Below are positions 35,596 to 44,738 of a DNA stretch of 64,000 nt, piece by piece. How positions within the stretch are numbered: position 1 is the first letter of the stretch; each line of letters begins with the position of its first letter. Position numbers and translations under genes: made by a program. The notes beneath the pieces were generated by a model that saw nothing but the letters and a program-made list of their open reading frames with translations, was not told where the DNA came from and made no database searches. This DNA is from Anaerolineaceae bacterium (lineage in GTDB: Bacteria; Chloroflexota; Anaerolineae; Anaerolineales; Anaerolineaceae), in assembly GCA_029265815.1 (NCBI GenBank), contig JAJUGU010000004.1, positions 233,413 to 297,412 on the forward strand. The letters are read 5' to 3'.

Positions 35596-36939
35596 TTAAT
35601 TGGCACGCTGCCCGTAGAGTTGCTCGCGAATCTTCAAAACCTGCCGGCGAAGACGGTCATCGCGTTCGATCATATCAGCAACCTTTTCACAGGCATAAAT
35701 GACAGTGGTATGGTCGCGCCCTCCGAGAGCCTCACCGATCTGTGGTAATGAGACGTTAGCTTCCTGTCGCAGCAGATACATCACTACCTGGCGTGGCAGT
35801 GCAGCTTCTCGTGTTCGGTCGCGGCCCATCAATTTTTCAGGGCTGATGCCGAATGCAGAGGCCACCACATCCACAACATGCGAAGGTTCAAAAGCATTTC
35901 GTTGCGGAACCAGATCTGTTAATGCAACATCGACCAGTTCTTCGGTTAATGGAGTCCCCCGCAGATCAGCGTACGCGATCACACGGGTAAGCGCTCCTTC
36001 AAGCTCACGAATATTTGACTGAAATTGGCGCGCAATCATTTCCAGAATGACCGGTTTTACCGTCCGGCGAGTACGTTCGGCTTTCGACCGCAGAATGGCG
36101 ATGCGGGTTTCAAGATCAGGCGGTTGAATATCGGCGGTCAATCCCCATTCGAAGCGCGATCGCAGGCGTTCTTCGAGCGAATTCATTGCCTTGGGCGGCC
36201 GGTCTGACGAAATGACGATCTGTTTATCCTGGCCATGGAGAGTATTGAACGTGTGGAAAAATTCTTCCTGCGTTGATTCTTTACCAGCGATGAATTGAAT
36301 GTCATCCACCAGCAAAACATCAATCCGCCGGTAGCGGTCTCGAAAGGCCTGCGTGCTGTGGGTGCGTATGGCATTGATTAGATCGTTGGTAAATTCCTCT
36401 GATGAGACATATAAGACTTGCTGGCCGTGACTGCTGGCATAATTTCCAATGGCGTGCAGCAGGTGTGTCTTACCTAATCCCACGCCGCCATATAAGAAGA
36501 GAGGGTTATAAGCCTGTGCAGGGTTTTCAGCTACCGCCATGCAGGCAGCATGTGCCAGGCGGTTGGAGGCTCCAACCACAAAGTTATCAAAGTTGTACCG
36601 GCTGTTGATAACCGGATGGGTAGTTTGAGATCCTGAGATCAATGGCAGAGGAGTAGAGGTTGGTTCTTCAACATTCGCCTGATTTTCGTAATCTTTATGC
36701 CAGATCACAAATTCGACCTGTTGCGGTGCTTTCATTAGCCCGGTGAGAATCTTGCTGACTGTTCCGCTCAACCTGGATTTCAGCCAGTCGCAGGCGTAAG
36801 CGTTCGGAACGCCGACAACAAAAACTCCCCCTTCGTATTTGATTAATTCAGCTGGCTTCACCCAAGTTTCAAAGGACGCTTTTGACATTTCCATTTGTAG
36901 TTGACCAATGGCCGCCTGCCAGGCTTGTTCAGCTATCAT
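35596..36939 (-). CDS. dnaA: Chromosomal replication initiator DnaA
   Basis: 447 residues. The N-terminal domain I is WQAAIGQLQMEMSKASFETW. The AAA+ domain has Walker A GGVGLGKTHLL (about 151) and Walker B VLLVDDIQFIAG. The C-terminal DNA-binding domain includes LGGRDHTTVIYACEK, the signature that contacts DnaA boxes. ATG 36939 is fixed by AGGAGG at 36946-36951. DnaA melts the origin and regulates initiation. dnaN is not adjacent. AT-rich noncoding DNA flanks the gene on both sides. A TGTTAGAAT extended -10 at 37088-37093 could be its promoter. Confidence 0.96.
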   Translation of the reverse strand: MIAEQAWQAAIGQLQMEMSKASFETWVKPAELIKYEGGVFVVGVPNAYACDWLKSRLSGTVSKILTGLMKAPQQVEFVIWHKDYENQANVEEPTSTPLPLISGSQTTHPVINSRYNFDNFVVGASNRLAHAACMAVAENPAQAYNPLFLYGGVGLGKTHLLHAIGNYASSHGQQVLYVSSEEFTNDLINAIRTHSTQAFRDRYRRIDVLLVDDIQFIAGKESTQEEFFHTFNTLHGQDKQIVISSDRPPKAMNSLEERLRSRFEWGLTADIQPPDLETRIAILRSKAERTRRTVKPVILEMIARQFQSNIRELEGALTRVIAYADLRGTPLTEELVDVALTDLVPQRNAFEPSHVVDVVASAFGISPEKLMGRDRTREAALPRQVVMYLLRQEANVSLPQIGEALGGRDHTTVIYACEKVADMIERDDRLRRQVLKIREQLYGQRAN

Positions 36940-37448
36940 CAATGTCCTCCTGAGAAGTATTCGCGTCGCGGCATGGCAATAGAATATCAACCACCCCGGA
37001 ACAAGGTGGGAATGAGATGTATCTATTGTGGGTGAGTTTCAGGCCTATTCGAAGCTGCAAATAAAGCTTCGTCGAACACGTAAAAACATTCTAACAGAAA
37101 CGATGGGGTGGAACAAGCCGAAAACCCTACGGTAGGTTAAAGATTTTATAATCTTTAAGGTTAGATTTCTTAAAAAAATATCGTGGAATCGTTCTCGGCT
37201 CACTCAAGTTCTGATTATTTTTATCCCAAGAAGTACGGTGATTAATAAAATATTACCCCTATATATTGGGTTAACACTGCTAATTCGTCCCAAACTACCA
37301 GAATTAGGGTCGTATTATAAAGGTTTCATTACCTTGTTTCTCTTAACCTGTTTCCATTTCAGATACATAAAATGGCATTAACAATTTTTAACACTTATTA
37401 CCCTAATCTAACAAGTGAGACATCATTTCCAAATCCGAAACGCTCATC
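36940..37448. other. Noncoding region upstream of dnaA; weak origin candidate
   Basis: About 509 nt without a supportable gene. It is AT-rich, especially 37130-37430, and includes the palindrome AAAGATT-TTAT-AATCTTT (37140-37157) and a GAAGC/GCTTC repeat near 37051-37070. Sequences such as TTATCCCAA and TGTGGGTGA are each two changes from a DnaA box, but no consensus box is present. It may hold the dnaA promoter and perhaps part of an origin; this is a weak inference. Confidence 0.35.
37088..37093 (-). promoter_or_regulatory. Possible dnaA promoter -10
   Basis: On the minus strand TGTTAGAAT is an extended -10. A TTGTTC lies 17 nt upstream as a weak -35. The leader would be about 140 nt. Confidence 0.4.
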
Positions 37449-38744
37449 TTACTGCTTTAACATCACCCTCACAGCCCGGCGAGCAATTTCTACCGCAAAA
37501 TTCGTTCCCCGATCCCAGGGATAGACCTGAGACATACTGGCAAAAAATAATCCCTTGATGGGTGTCTCAATGGCAGGAATGTTGCGCGAATGGTTCACCA
37601 GCGGAACGGGCTGCGCATAATTCGTTTTCCACAGCCAGACTTTATTAATCCAATCCGGCTGAAAATCGGGATTGATGCGCTTGAAACTGGGTATGAAACG
37701 CTCTACAAGTTCTTCTTGTGAAAGGTTGAAGTACTCATGCCCTTCAACAAGGTAATCACCGCAATAAAGGATATGTTCGCCATTAAAATACTCAGACGGT
37801 AAGAAGTTGGTGTGTTCAACAAGCGCTAAAAACGGGAATCCAGCTGCTTTCGGCAGGTTGTACCAATAATACCCCTCGCGTGAAAGCTGGTGCTTGAGCG
37901 AAAGGATCATCACCACCGCGCCCAGATTTTTTAATTCCAGTAACCCCTTCAGATAATCACCCTCGAGCTGTGGTGCCATTTTTGAAAGCTGTTTCGGCGA
38001 GAGGGTGACGAGTGCTTTATCAAATTCCTCCTCACCATGAACGGATTTCAGCGTCAGCGTTCCTGTGGTGGCATTCTGCTGAATCCCTTCCACTGAGGTC
38101 TCAAAAGCAAATTTAACCCCCATCTGGGTAAGAATGGCTGTAAAGTCATCAGCAAATGCCTGGAACCCGCCTTCGTAAGTCACCAACTTAGTGGTGCGAG
38201 CATGCAGCCGCGCCCACATCCATGCCATGTTCACCTGTGAAGCATATTGTTCACTGAATTTTCCAATCACCATCGGTTCCCACATCTCAGAATAAACCTT
38301 GCTGCCCGCCCATTTCCGCATCCACTCTGCAACCGTGACTTTCTCCATCGGCTGCCAGTTCTTCGTCAGCCGCAGATACACGCCTACCAGACCGAAACGG
38401 ATCTTATTGATGCCATATCCCAAACCCGGGTAGAGAATGGCAGAAGGAATGGAATCGAACGGGTAAAACCTGTCTTTGAAATACATAACGGTCTTGGGTG
38501 AACGCACTCTCACCTTTTTTTCCAGCCCTAATTCACGGATCAAACCAAACATATGCTTATCAGACGTAAACCAGTGATGGTAAAACTTCTCCACAGACCA
38601 TTTCCATCCTGGTGCCTTGAAACCCGATGCCAGCCCACCAGGAGTGGAAGATGCTTCAAAAACTGTAACTTGATGTCCTGCTTTTACCAGATCATAAGCA
38701 GCTGATAACCCCCCAAATCCCGCACCAATAACGGCTATTTTCAT
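37449..38744 (-). CDS. FAD/NAD(P)-dependent oxidoreductase (amine-oxidase/protoporphyrinogen-oxidase fold)
   Basis: 431 residues. The N-terminal dinucleotide motif is IAVIGAGFGGLSAAYDL, followed by VFEASSTPGGLASGF, both typical of the amine-oxidase superfamily. The C-terminal FAD contact region is FFASMSQVYPWDRGTNFAVE. Substrate unknown: relatives act on porphyrins, carotenoids or sugar nucleotides. The start overlaps the upstream membrane-protein gene by 4 nt (ATGA). This suggests coupling with a lipid- or polyisoprenoid-linked process (inference). Confidence 0.85.
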   Translation of the reverse strand: MKIAVIGAGFGGLSAAYDLVKAGHQVTVFEASSTPGGLASGFKAPGWKWSVEKFYHHWFTSDKHMFGLIRELGLEKKVRVRSPKTVMYFKDRFYPFDSIPSAILYPGLGYGINKIRFGLVGVYLRLTKNWQPMEKVTVAEWMRKWAGSKVYSEMWEPMVIGKFSEQYASQVNMAWMWARLHARTTKLVTYEGGFQAFADDFTAILTQMGVKFAFETSVEGIQQNATTGTLTLKSVHGEEEFDKALVTLSPKQLSKMAPQLEGDYLKGLLELKNLGAVVMILSLKHQLSREGYYWYNLPKAAGFPFLALVEHTNFLPSEYFNGEHILYCGDYLVEGHEYFNLSQEELVERFIPSFKRINPDFQPDWINKVWLWKTNYAQPVPLVNHSRNIPAIETPIKGLFFASMSQVYPWDRGTNFAVEIARRAVRVMLKQ

Positions 38745-39802
38745 TTGCTCTCCTCCACGGCGCCAGGAGGCGTCGATGATTCTTGTTTGCCTACATTAAC
38801 CTGCGTTTCTTTCCGCAGAGAATCGTCCCACTTAATACCCTCGCGGGCCATGAAATACGCACCCAATAGCGTGATCGGCAGCCAGAGAGCTACATGCAGC
38901 ACGAGCGTGTAACCCACAGCCGCGGATTGCTCCACACCATACGCGGTCAGCACCGCGATGCCCGGTGCATCGAATGTTCCGATATATCCCGGCGCGCTCG
39001 GGATGGTTGTGGCCAGGTTGACAATTCCATTCATCAACATCAGCGCAAAGAAACTGACCGAAAATGAAAAGGCATGCATGACAAACCAGTATTTGCAGGT
39101 TTCAAGCAGCCAGATGATCACAGAGGTCAGGAAAACCATTAAGACGTTCACCGGTGATCGCAGCGACGCCAACCCATCCAGAAACTTTAACATAATGCCA
39201 GAGGTTTTCTCTCGCAAACGATGGGGAATGATGCGGTCAATGAACCACTGCCCGATGCGTGCGGTAATCTTGGGGAACATCGCCGCCAGCAGAAAGATCA
39301 GCAGCACACCCAAGAAAATGGCGGTGCCAATAAGCGCCAGATCCTGGATGTTACCCACAAACCCAGATTCAAAGGATGCTACTTTGGCCAGTTCAGGCAG
39401 GTTGACAAACACAAACCCCAGCATCACCACGCCGTCAAATATCCGCTCGACAATGACCGTAGCCAGCGATGCAGAAATGGGTACCTGCTCGCGCCTTTTT
39501 AGCACCACGGCGCGCAGCACTTCTCCCGCCCGCGCAGGGTAGATGTTATTACCCATGTACCCAATACAGGTGACGGGGAACATGGTGCGGGTGGGAATTT
39601 TCTTCATCGGCCGCAGCAGATAATGCCAGCGCCAGGCTCTAACCCACACACCAATAAAATACACCGCAATCCCCGGCAGGATCCACCAGTAATTGGCGTT
39701 TTTCACCGCCTGCCAAAAATCACCCAGGTTCAACCCTTTAAGAGCAAAATACAGGAAAACGACGCTAATTAAAACCCCTAACCAGAATTTCCATCTTTTC
39801 AT
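38741..39802 (-). CDS. Lysylphosphatidylglycerol-synthase-TM/UPF0104-type membrane protein
   Basis: 353 residues with about eight hydrophobic segments. The family pattern is visible in WILPGIAVYFIGVWVRAWRW, GYMGNNIYPARAGEVLR and IPSAPGYIGTFD. This domain is found in MprF-type flippases and AglD-like proteins and is thought to move or handle lipids. The preferred ATG 39802 lies 7 nt after a TAGAAT box (39810-39815), which suggests a leaderless mRNA. Upstream starts would sit inside the promoter. It overlaps the oxidoreductase gene by 4 nt. Confidence 0.85.
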   Translation of the reverse strand: MKRWKFWLGVLISVVFLYFALKGLNLGDFWQAVKNANYWWILPGIAVYFIGVWVRAWRWHYLLRPMKKIPTRTMFPVTCIGYMGNNIYPARAGEVLRAVVLKRREQVPISASLATVIVERIFDGVVMLGFVFVNLPELAKVASFESGFVGNIQDLALIGTAIFLGVLLIFLLAAMFPKITARIGQWFIDRIIPHRLREKTSGIMLKFLDGLASLRSPVNVLMVFLTSVIIWLLETCKYWFVMHAFSFSVSFFALMLMNGIVNLATTIPSAPGYIGTFDAPGIAVLTAYGVEQSAAVGYTLVLHVALWLPITLLGAYFMAREGIKWDDSLRKETQVNVGKQESSTPPGAVEESK

Positions 39803-39809
39803 GTGCATG

Positions 39810-39815
39810 ATTCTA
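39810..39815 (-). promoter_or_regulatory. Extended -10 promoter 7 nt before the membrane-protein start
   Basis: TGGTAGAAT on the minus strand is a TGN extended -10 with one mismatch to TATAAT. Only 7 nt separate it from ATG 39802. Confidence 0.5.
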
Positions 39816-39883
39816 CCATGAACCCTCAATACTCACCGCGCGCCAGAGTCGTATAATCATCAATGTAATGAAAAGGTGAAAAT

Positions 39884-40255
39884 ATGGAAGAAGAACCCCG
39901 TCTTTATGATCTCATATACGCCATCGTGCGCCAGATTCCGCCTGGAAAGGTGGCATCCTACGGGCAAATTGCACGAATTGCCGGCAGATGTTCAGCCCAG
40001 ATGGTCGGTTTCGCACTATCTGCGCTGGCAACAACCAGGCATGATAATGAAATGGAAGATGTTCCCTGGCAGCGCGTGATCAATTCCCAGGGCCGCATCA
40101 GCCCTCACGGCTTCGGCATGGGTGGAAGCGTGCAGCGCCAGCTGCTGGAAGAGGAGGGAATTATCTTTGATCTCGAAGGTCAGGTTGATCTCTCGCGTTT
40201 TGGCTGGGATGGCACCCTGACCACCCCCGTTCGCAGGCGGGAAAACATTATCTGA
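39884..40255 (+). CDS. Alkyltransferase-like DNA repair protein (ATL)
   Basis: 123 residues of the O6-alkylguanine-DNA alkyltransferase DNA-binding domain: IPPGKVASYGQIARIAG, then VPWQRVINSQGRIS. The active-site Cys of MGMT (PCHR) is Trp62 here (PWQR), as in ATL proteins that bind alkylated guanine and pass it to nucleotide excision repair. It therefore has no transferase activity of its own (inference from the missing Cys). A TATAAT box lies at 39852-39857, and AAGGTG precedes the ATG. Confidence 0.85.
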   Translation: MEEEPRLYDLIYAIVRQIPPGKVASYGQIARIAGRCSAQMVGFALSALATTRHDNEMEDVPWQRVINSQGRISPHGFGMGGSVQRQLLEEEGIIFDLEGQVDLSRFGWDGTLTTPVRRRENII

Positions 40256-40336
40256 CCATCCGATCATCGATTACCAGAACGATTCTTGCGATTTTTTCAG
40301 AGCACAGAGAATAAAACTCTTTGACTGCAAAATGCA

Positions 40337-40371
40337 AACACCCGGCATCTGTTAATCAGGTACCGGGTGTT
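40337..40371 (-). terminator. Terminator for the pyruvate:ferredoxin oxidoreductase gene
   Basis: A 9-bp stem (AACACCCGG / CCGGGTGTT) with a 17-nt loop. On the minus strand it is followed by TGCATTTT, about 40 nt after the stop. Confidence 0.6.
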
Positions 40372-40411
40372 GTCTCAGGGACGCATCCCTTTTATCGTCT
40401 GCTACTTTCTA

Positions 40412-43400
40412 TTACTCTTTTGGTTCTTCCGGCTTGGCGTACACCATGGCAGCCATTTGCTTGTAATACTCCCACTTGCGCTGGGCAAGCTCTGCGGCTT
40501 CGCTCATTAATTTTTCTGCGCGGGATTCGTCATTCTGCACGAGCATGCGGTAGCGGGTTTCATTATAAGCATAATCCTTAACCGCAACGGTGGGTTCGCG
40601 GCTGTCGAGCTGCAGCGGGTTCTTCCCTTCGGCAACGAGAGCCGGATTGAAGCGGTAGAGCGGCCACAGGCCTGTCTGGGTCACCAGCTTCTGCTGTTCG
40701 AGCCCCTTCACCATGTCGATGCCGTGCGCAATGCAGTGGCTGTAAGCAATGACCAGAGAAGGACCATCGTACGCGTCGGCTTCAAGCAGCGCTTTAAGCG
40801 CCTGGGTATCATTCGATCCCAATGCGATGTTGGCCACATATACATAACGATACGACATCGCCATCAAACCGAGGTCTTTCTTGCCCAATCCCTTGCCTTT
40901 GGCAGCGAACTTGGCAACTGCTGCCAGTGGTGTGGCTTTGGAGGATTGGCCGCCAGTGTTGGAATATACTTCTGTGTCCAATACAAGTACGTTTACGTTG
41001 CGTCCAGAGGAAAGCACGTGATCCAGCCCACCGTATCCGATATCGTATGCCCAGCCATCACCACCAATAATCCAGACGCTCTTTTTTACCAGAGAATCAG
41101 CCACACCCAGCAACATTTTTGCGCTGGCATGTTTGCTCGAAGTGAGTTTTTCTTTCAATGCTTCCACCCGCTTGCGCTGCTGTCGGATTCCTGCCGGGGT
41201 AGACTGATCTGCGTTGAGAATCTCTTCAACAAGCACATCACCCAGTTCGCTGCCCATCTGTGAGAGCATTTCTCTGGCAAATTCATTTTGTTTATCCAGC
41301 GTCAACCGCATTCCCAGGCCAAATTCGGCATTATCTTCAAACAGAGAATTGGCCCAGGCAGGTCCGCGGCCGTCTTTGTTATAAGCCCAGGGCGTGGTCG
41401 GCAGGTTGCCGCCATAAATCGAGGAACAACCGGTGGCGTTGGCAACCACCAGTCGGTCACCGAAGAGTTGAGAAACTAATTTAATATACGGCGTTTCACC
41501 GCAGCCTGCGCACGCCCCTGAGAACTCGAAGAGCGGTTCGATCAGCTGTGAATTTTTGATCGTGGTCGGAAGGAAGAGATCAGGGTCAGGAGCCGGGAGG
41601 TTAACGAAAAAGTCCCAATTCTTGCTTTCACTCTCGCGCAGAGGAAGCTGCGGTTTCATATTGATCGCCTTGCGCATCGGATTGGTCTTGTCGCGTGATG
41701 GACATGCCTCGACACACAGGCCGCAGCCAGTGCAGTCTTCAGGAGCTACCTGAATTGTAAATTTCATATTCGGCAGTTCTTTGAACTTGGCATCAATGGA
41801 TTTAAAGGTTTCAGGAGCATCCTTCAAATACGCGGGGTCATATACTTTTTCACGGATAACGGCATGTGGGCAGACCGTGGCACATTTGGCACATTGAATA
41901 CATAGATCAGGTTCCCAGACCGGGATCTCGAGGGCAAGGTTGCGTTTTTCCCAGCGCGTGGTCCCCGAAGGAAAAGTTCCGTCTACAGGGAAAGCGCTTA
42001 CCGGTAAATCCTCACCATGGAAAGCAATGATCGGGCCAAGTACTTCTCTTACAAATTCGGGAGCTTCGGCAGGAACGGGAGGCCGGCGGTAAATCTTGCT
42101 TGTCGCAGTTGATGGAACCTTGATCTCGAACAGGTTTGCCAGCGTCTGATCCACAGCGTCGTAGTTTTGTTGAACGACGGCTTCACCGCGTTTGCTGTAG
42201 GTCTTCTTAATGGATTTCTTAATCTCAGTGATCGCCTGTTCACGGGGCAAAACACCGCTGATAGCAAAGAATGCTGTCTGCATGATCGTGTTCACGCGAC
42301 CACCCATGCCGGTCTTTGCGGCTACCTCGTTGGCGTTGATCATGTAGAATTTTAATTTCTTATCAATGATATCCTGCTGAACTTCACGGGGGAGTTTATC
42401 CCACACTTCATCTTTGTCGTACACGCTGTTGAGCAAGAAAACCGCGCCCGGGGCAGCATATTTGAGCATATCCAGCCATTCCAGGAATGAAAACTGGTGG
42501 CAGGCCACAAATTGGGCATCTTCATATTCAATCAGATACGGAGCCCGAATCGGGTTCGGTCCAAAGCGAAGGTGAGAAATGGTGACCGAGCCAGACTTCT
42601 TGGAATCATAATAGAAGAAGCCTTGCGCATCATTCGGGGTATCTTCGACGATGATCTTGATGGAGTTTTTGTTGGCGCCTACGGTTCCATCAGATCCAAG
42701 CCCAAAGAATACACAGCGCACAGTTTTCGGATCGGCAATCGAGAATTTGCGGTCGTAAGTCAGGCTGGTGTGAGTGACGTCATCAGTGATTCCGATAGTG
42801 AAATGATTCTTGGGTTCGTCCTTGACCATCTCATCGAAAATACCCTTAACCATGGCCGGGGTGAATTCCTTCGAAGAAAGCCCGTACCGGCCGCCGATCA
42901 TGCGCGGTGTGGTCTTGAAGGGTGCTTTACCCGTGGCAAGCGATTCATTTACTGCGGTAACCACATCCTGGTAAAGAGGTTCTCCAATCGCTCCCGGTTC
43001 CTTGGTGCGGTCTAAGACGGCAATTGTCTTTACCGTGGCCGGTAGGGAGGCGATGAAATGCTCGACGGAGAAAGGACGATAAAGCCTGACGTTCACCACA
43101 CCGACCTTTTTACCCTGGCTGTTGAGGAATTTCACGGTTTCTTGCGTGGTTTCAGCGCCAGAGCCCATGATGACAATCACTTCAGTTGCATCGGGAGCGC
43201 CCACGTAATCGAAGAGATGATAACTCCTGCCGGTCAACTTTGCGAATTGATCCATGGCTTCCTGGACAATCGCGGGGGTTTTCAGATAAAAAGTGTTGCA
43301 GGTCTCGCGAGCCTGGAAATAGACATCAGGATTCTGTGCCGTTCCGCGGATGAATGGATGCTCAGGTGAGAGGGCGCGGTTGCGGATCTCCGCAATGCAA

Positions 43401-43993
43401 TCTTCATCAATCATGGCACGCAAGTCATCTTCACTGAGGCGTTCGATCTTGTTGACCTCCGCTGAGGTGCGAAAACCGTCAAAGAAATGCAGGAACGGTA
43501 CCCGTGCCCGCAGCGTGGCCGCATTAGCGATCAATGCCTGATCCTGCGCGGTCTGCACCGAGTCAGAAGCAAGCAGAGCGAAACCTGTCTGTCGGGTGGC
43601 CATTACATCCGAATGGTCACCGTAAATAGAAAGAGCGTGCGCAGCAATGGTGCGTGCAGCAACATGAAAAACCGTCGGTGTTAATTCACCGGCGATTTTG
43701 TACATATTGGGAATCATGAGCAGCAGACCCTGGGAGGCCGTAAAGGTGGTGGTCAGTGATCCGGTTTGCAGCGCGCCGTGCACGGCCCCGGCCGCACCGC
43801 CTTCTGATTGCATCTCCATTACAGATGGTACAGTCCCCCACAGATTGCGCACCCCGGCCGCTGCCCAGGCATCGGCGTATTCGCCCATGCTTGAAGAGGG
43901 AGTGATCGGGTAAATGGCAACCACTTCCGCGAGCCGGTAAGCAATATTAGCCACCGCCTCGTTTGCATCGATGGTGATCAATTCTCTTTTCAT
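40412..43993 (-). CDS. Pyruvate:ferredoxin (flavodoxin) oxidoreductase, single-chain NifJ type
   Basis: 1193 residues, all domains in one chain: pyruvate-binding and CoA domains at the N-terminus (AVYPITPSSSMGEYAD), the GTDGSVGANKNSIK-type segment near residue 430, two 4Fe-4S ferredoxin clusters near 690-760 (CIQCAKCATVCPHA and CTGCGLCVEACPS), then the thiamine-diphosphate domain (CAGCGETPYIKL, GGDGWAYDIGYGG). It oxidises pyruvate and CoA to acetyl-CoA, CO2 and reduced ferredoxin, which points to anaerobic metabolism. ATG 43993 is chosen because GGAG lies just upstream; GTG 43999 is the alternative. It is transcribed alone. Confidence 0.95.
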   Translation of the reverse strand: MKRELITIDANEAVANIAYRLAEVVAIYPITPSSSMGEYADAWAAAGVRNLWGTVPSVMEMQSEGGAAGAVHGALQTGSLTTTFTASQGLLLMIPNMYKIAGELTPTVFHVAARTIAAHALSIYGDHSDVMATRQTGFALLASDSVQTAQDQALIANAATLRARVPFLHFFDGFRTSAEVNKIERLSEDDLRAMIDEDCIAEIRNRALSPEHPFIRGTAQNPDVYFQARETCNTFYLKTPAIVQEAMDQFAKLTGRSYHLFDYVGAPDATEVIVIMGSGAETTQETVKFLNSQGKKVGVVNVRLYRPFSVEHFIASLPATVKTIAVLDRTKEPGAIGEPLYQDVVTAVNESLATGKAPFKTTPRMIGGRYGLSSKEFTPAMVKGIFDEMVKDEPKNHFTIGITDDVTHTSLTYDRKFSIADPKTVRCVFFGLGSDGTVGANKNSIKIIVEDTPNDAQGFFYYDSKKSGSVTISHLRFGPNPIRAPYLIEYEDAQFVACHQFSFLEWLDMLKYAAPGAVFLLNSVYDKDEVWDKLPREVQQDIIDKKLKFYMINANEVAAKTGMGGRVNTIMQTAFFAISGVLPREQAITEIKKSIKKTYSKRGEAVVQQNYDAVDQTLANLFEIKVPSTATSKIYRRPPVPAEAPEFVREVLGPIIAFHGEDLPVSAFPVDGTFPSGTTRWEKRNLALEIPVWEPDLCIQCAKCATVCPHAVIREKVYDPAYLKDAPETFKSIDAKFKELPNMKFTIQVAPEDCTGCGLCVEACPSRDKTNPMRKAINMKPQLPLRESESKNWDFFVNLPAPDPDLFLPTTIKNSQLIEPLFEFSGACAGCGETPYIKLVSQLFGDRLVVANATGCSSIYGGNLPTTPWAYNKDGRGPAWANSLFEDNAEFGLGMRLTLDKQNEFAREMLSQMGSELGDVLVEEILNADQSTPAGIRQQRKRVEALKEKLTSSKHASAKMLLGVADSLVKKSVWIIGGDGWAYDIGYGGLDHVLSSGRNVNVLVLDTEVYSNTGGQSSKATPLAAVAKFAAKGKGLGKKDLGLMAMSYRYVYVANIALGSNDTQALKALLEADAYDGPSLVIAYSHCIAHGIDMVKGLEQQKLVTQTGLWPLYRFNPALVAEGKNPLQLDSREPTVAVKDYAYNETRYRMLVQNDESRAEKLMSEAAELAQRKWEYYKQMAAMVYAKPEEPKE

Positions 43994-44141
43994 TTTCACT
44001 CCAAATAAGTTTAGTAAAAAGGTAAAAAAACACCTTTATATGTCAAGGCCTTCAGCGGAATTATAATCCAAAACCGGTGGAATTTAGACTGTATATATCT
44101 AATATTTGGAAGTGAAGGATTTTTTTGATCGGTGATCCTAA

Positions 44142-44660
44142 TCAGCGAAGGTATTTTTCAGCCAGTGCCAGAACGGCAAGCGTTTTGCTGTCTTCAATTG
44201 TCTGTTCACTCACCATACGGCGCACTTCTGGCATTGGAATCTTCACAAGGTTCAAGAATTCATCCAAATCAGGGGCAAGGGGAGAATGGTAGAGACCGCG
44301 CGCAAGGTAACAGTACATATATTCAGTGGCGTAACCTGGTGACATATAGAAATTTCCGAGGTGAATTAAACTTTTCGCTGCCATACCGGTTTCTTCGCGC
44401 AGTTCACGTTCGGCGGTGATCAGCGGATCTTCTCCTGGTTCTATCTTCCCTGCCGGTAATTCTAGAAGTTCTGATCTTGAACCAATGCGAAATTGTTTTA
44501 CAAAGTAAACCTGGTCGTCTTCATCAATCGGTAAAATCGTCACTGCATTCTGAATATCAACCAGATCATATTCGCGTGGTTTACCATCGGGCATTGAAAG
44601 AACCACCCGTTTGACTGTAAAAAGTCGGGTTTTAAACACTTCATTCTCGTCATTAATCAT
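44142..44660 (-). CDS. Nudix hydrolase, ADP-ribose pyrophosphatase (NudF) type
   Basis: 172 residues. The Nudix box is complete: GKIEPGEDPLITAERELREETG. The SPGYATEYMYCYLARGL segment is typical of ADP-ribose pyrophosphatases. It would hydrolyse ADP-ribose to AMP and ribose-5-phosphate. ATG 44660 has its own TATAAT (minus strand, 44687-44692), which overlaps one arm of the terminator of the upstream LysM gene. ADP-ribosylglycohydrolase is also encoded in this window, but far away. Confidence 0.87.
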   Translation of the reverse strand: MINDENEVFKTRLFTVKRVVLSMPDGKPREYDLVDIQNAVTILPIDEDDQVYFVKQFRIGSRSELLELPAGKIEPGEDPLITAERELREETGMAAKSLIHLGNFYMSPGYATEYMYCYLARGLYHSPLAPDLDEFLNLVKIPMPEVRRMVSEQTIEDSKTLAVLALAEKYLR

Positions 44661-44690
44661 CAGACCCTCTTTATATCACTCATTAAATTA

Positions 44691-44717
44691 TACTGGCGGG
44701 AATAACTCCCGCCAGTA
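44691..44717 (-). terminator. Terminator of the LysM lipoprotein gene
   Basis: A perfect 11-bp stem (TACTGGCGGGA / TCCCGCCAGTA) with a 5-nt loop and an A/T-rich 3' side on the minus strand. The same bases overlap the TATAAT of the Nudix gene. Confidence 0.75.
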
Positions 44718-44738
44718 GAGTTGGAAATCACGAGTAGA

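Noticed and set aside
37219..37227. DnaA box near dnaA
   Set aside because: TTATCCCAA is two bases away from the consensus and stands alone, so no box is called.
40412..43993. Indolepyruvate oxidoreductase instead of pyruvate oxidoreductase
   Set aside because: The single-chain order with the N-terminal pyruvate domain and two central 4Fe-4S clusters matches NifJ-type pyruvate oxidoreductase, not the IorAB arrangement.
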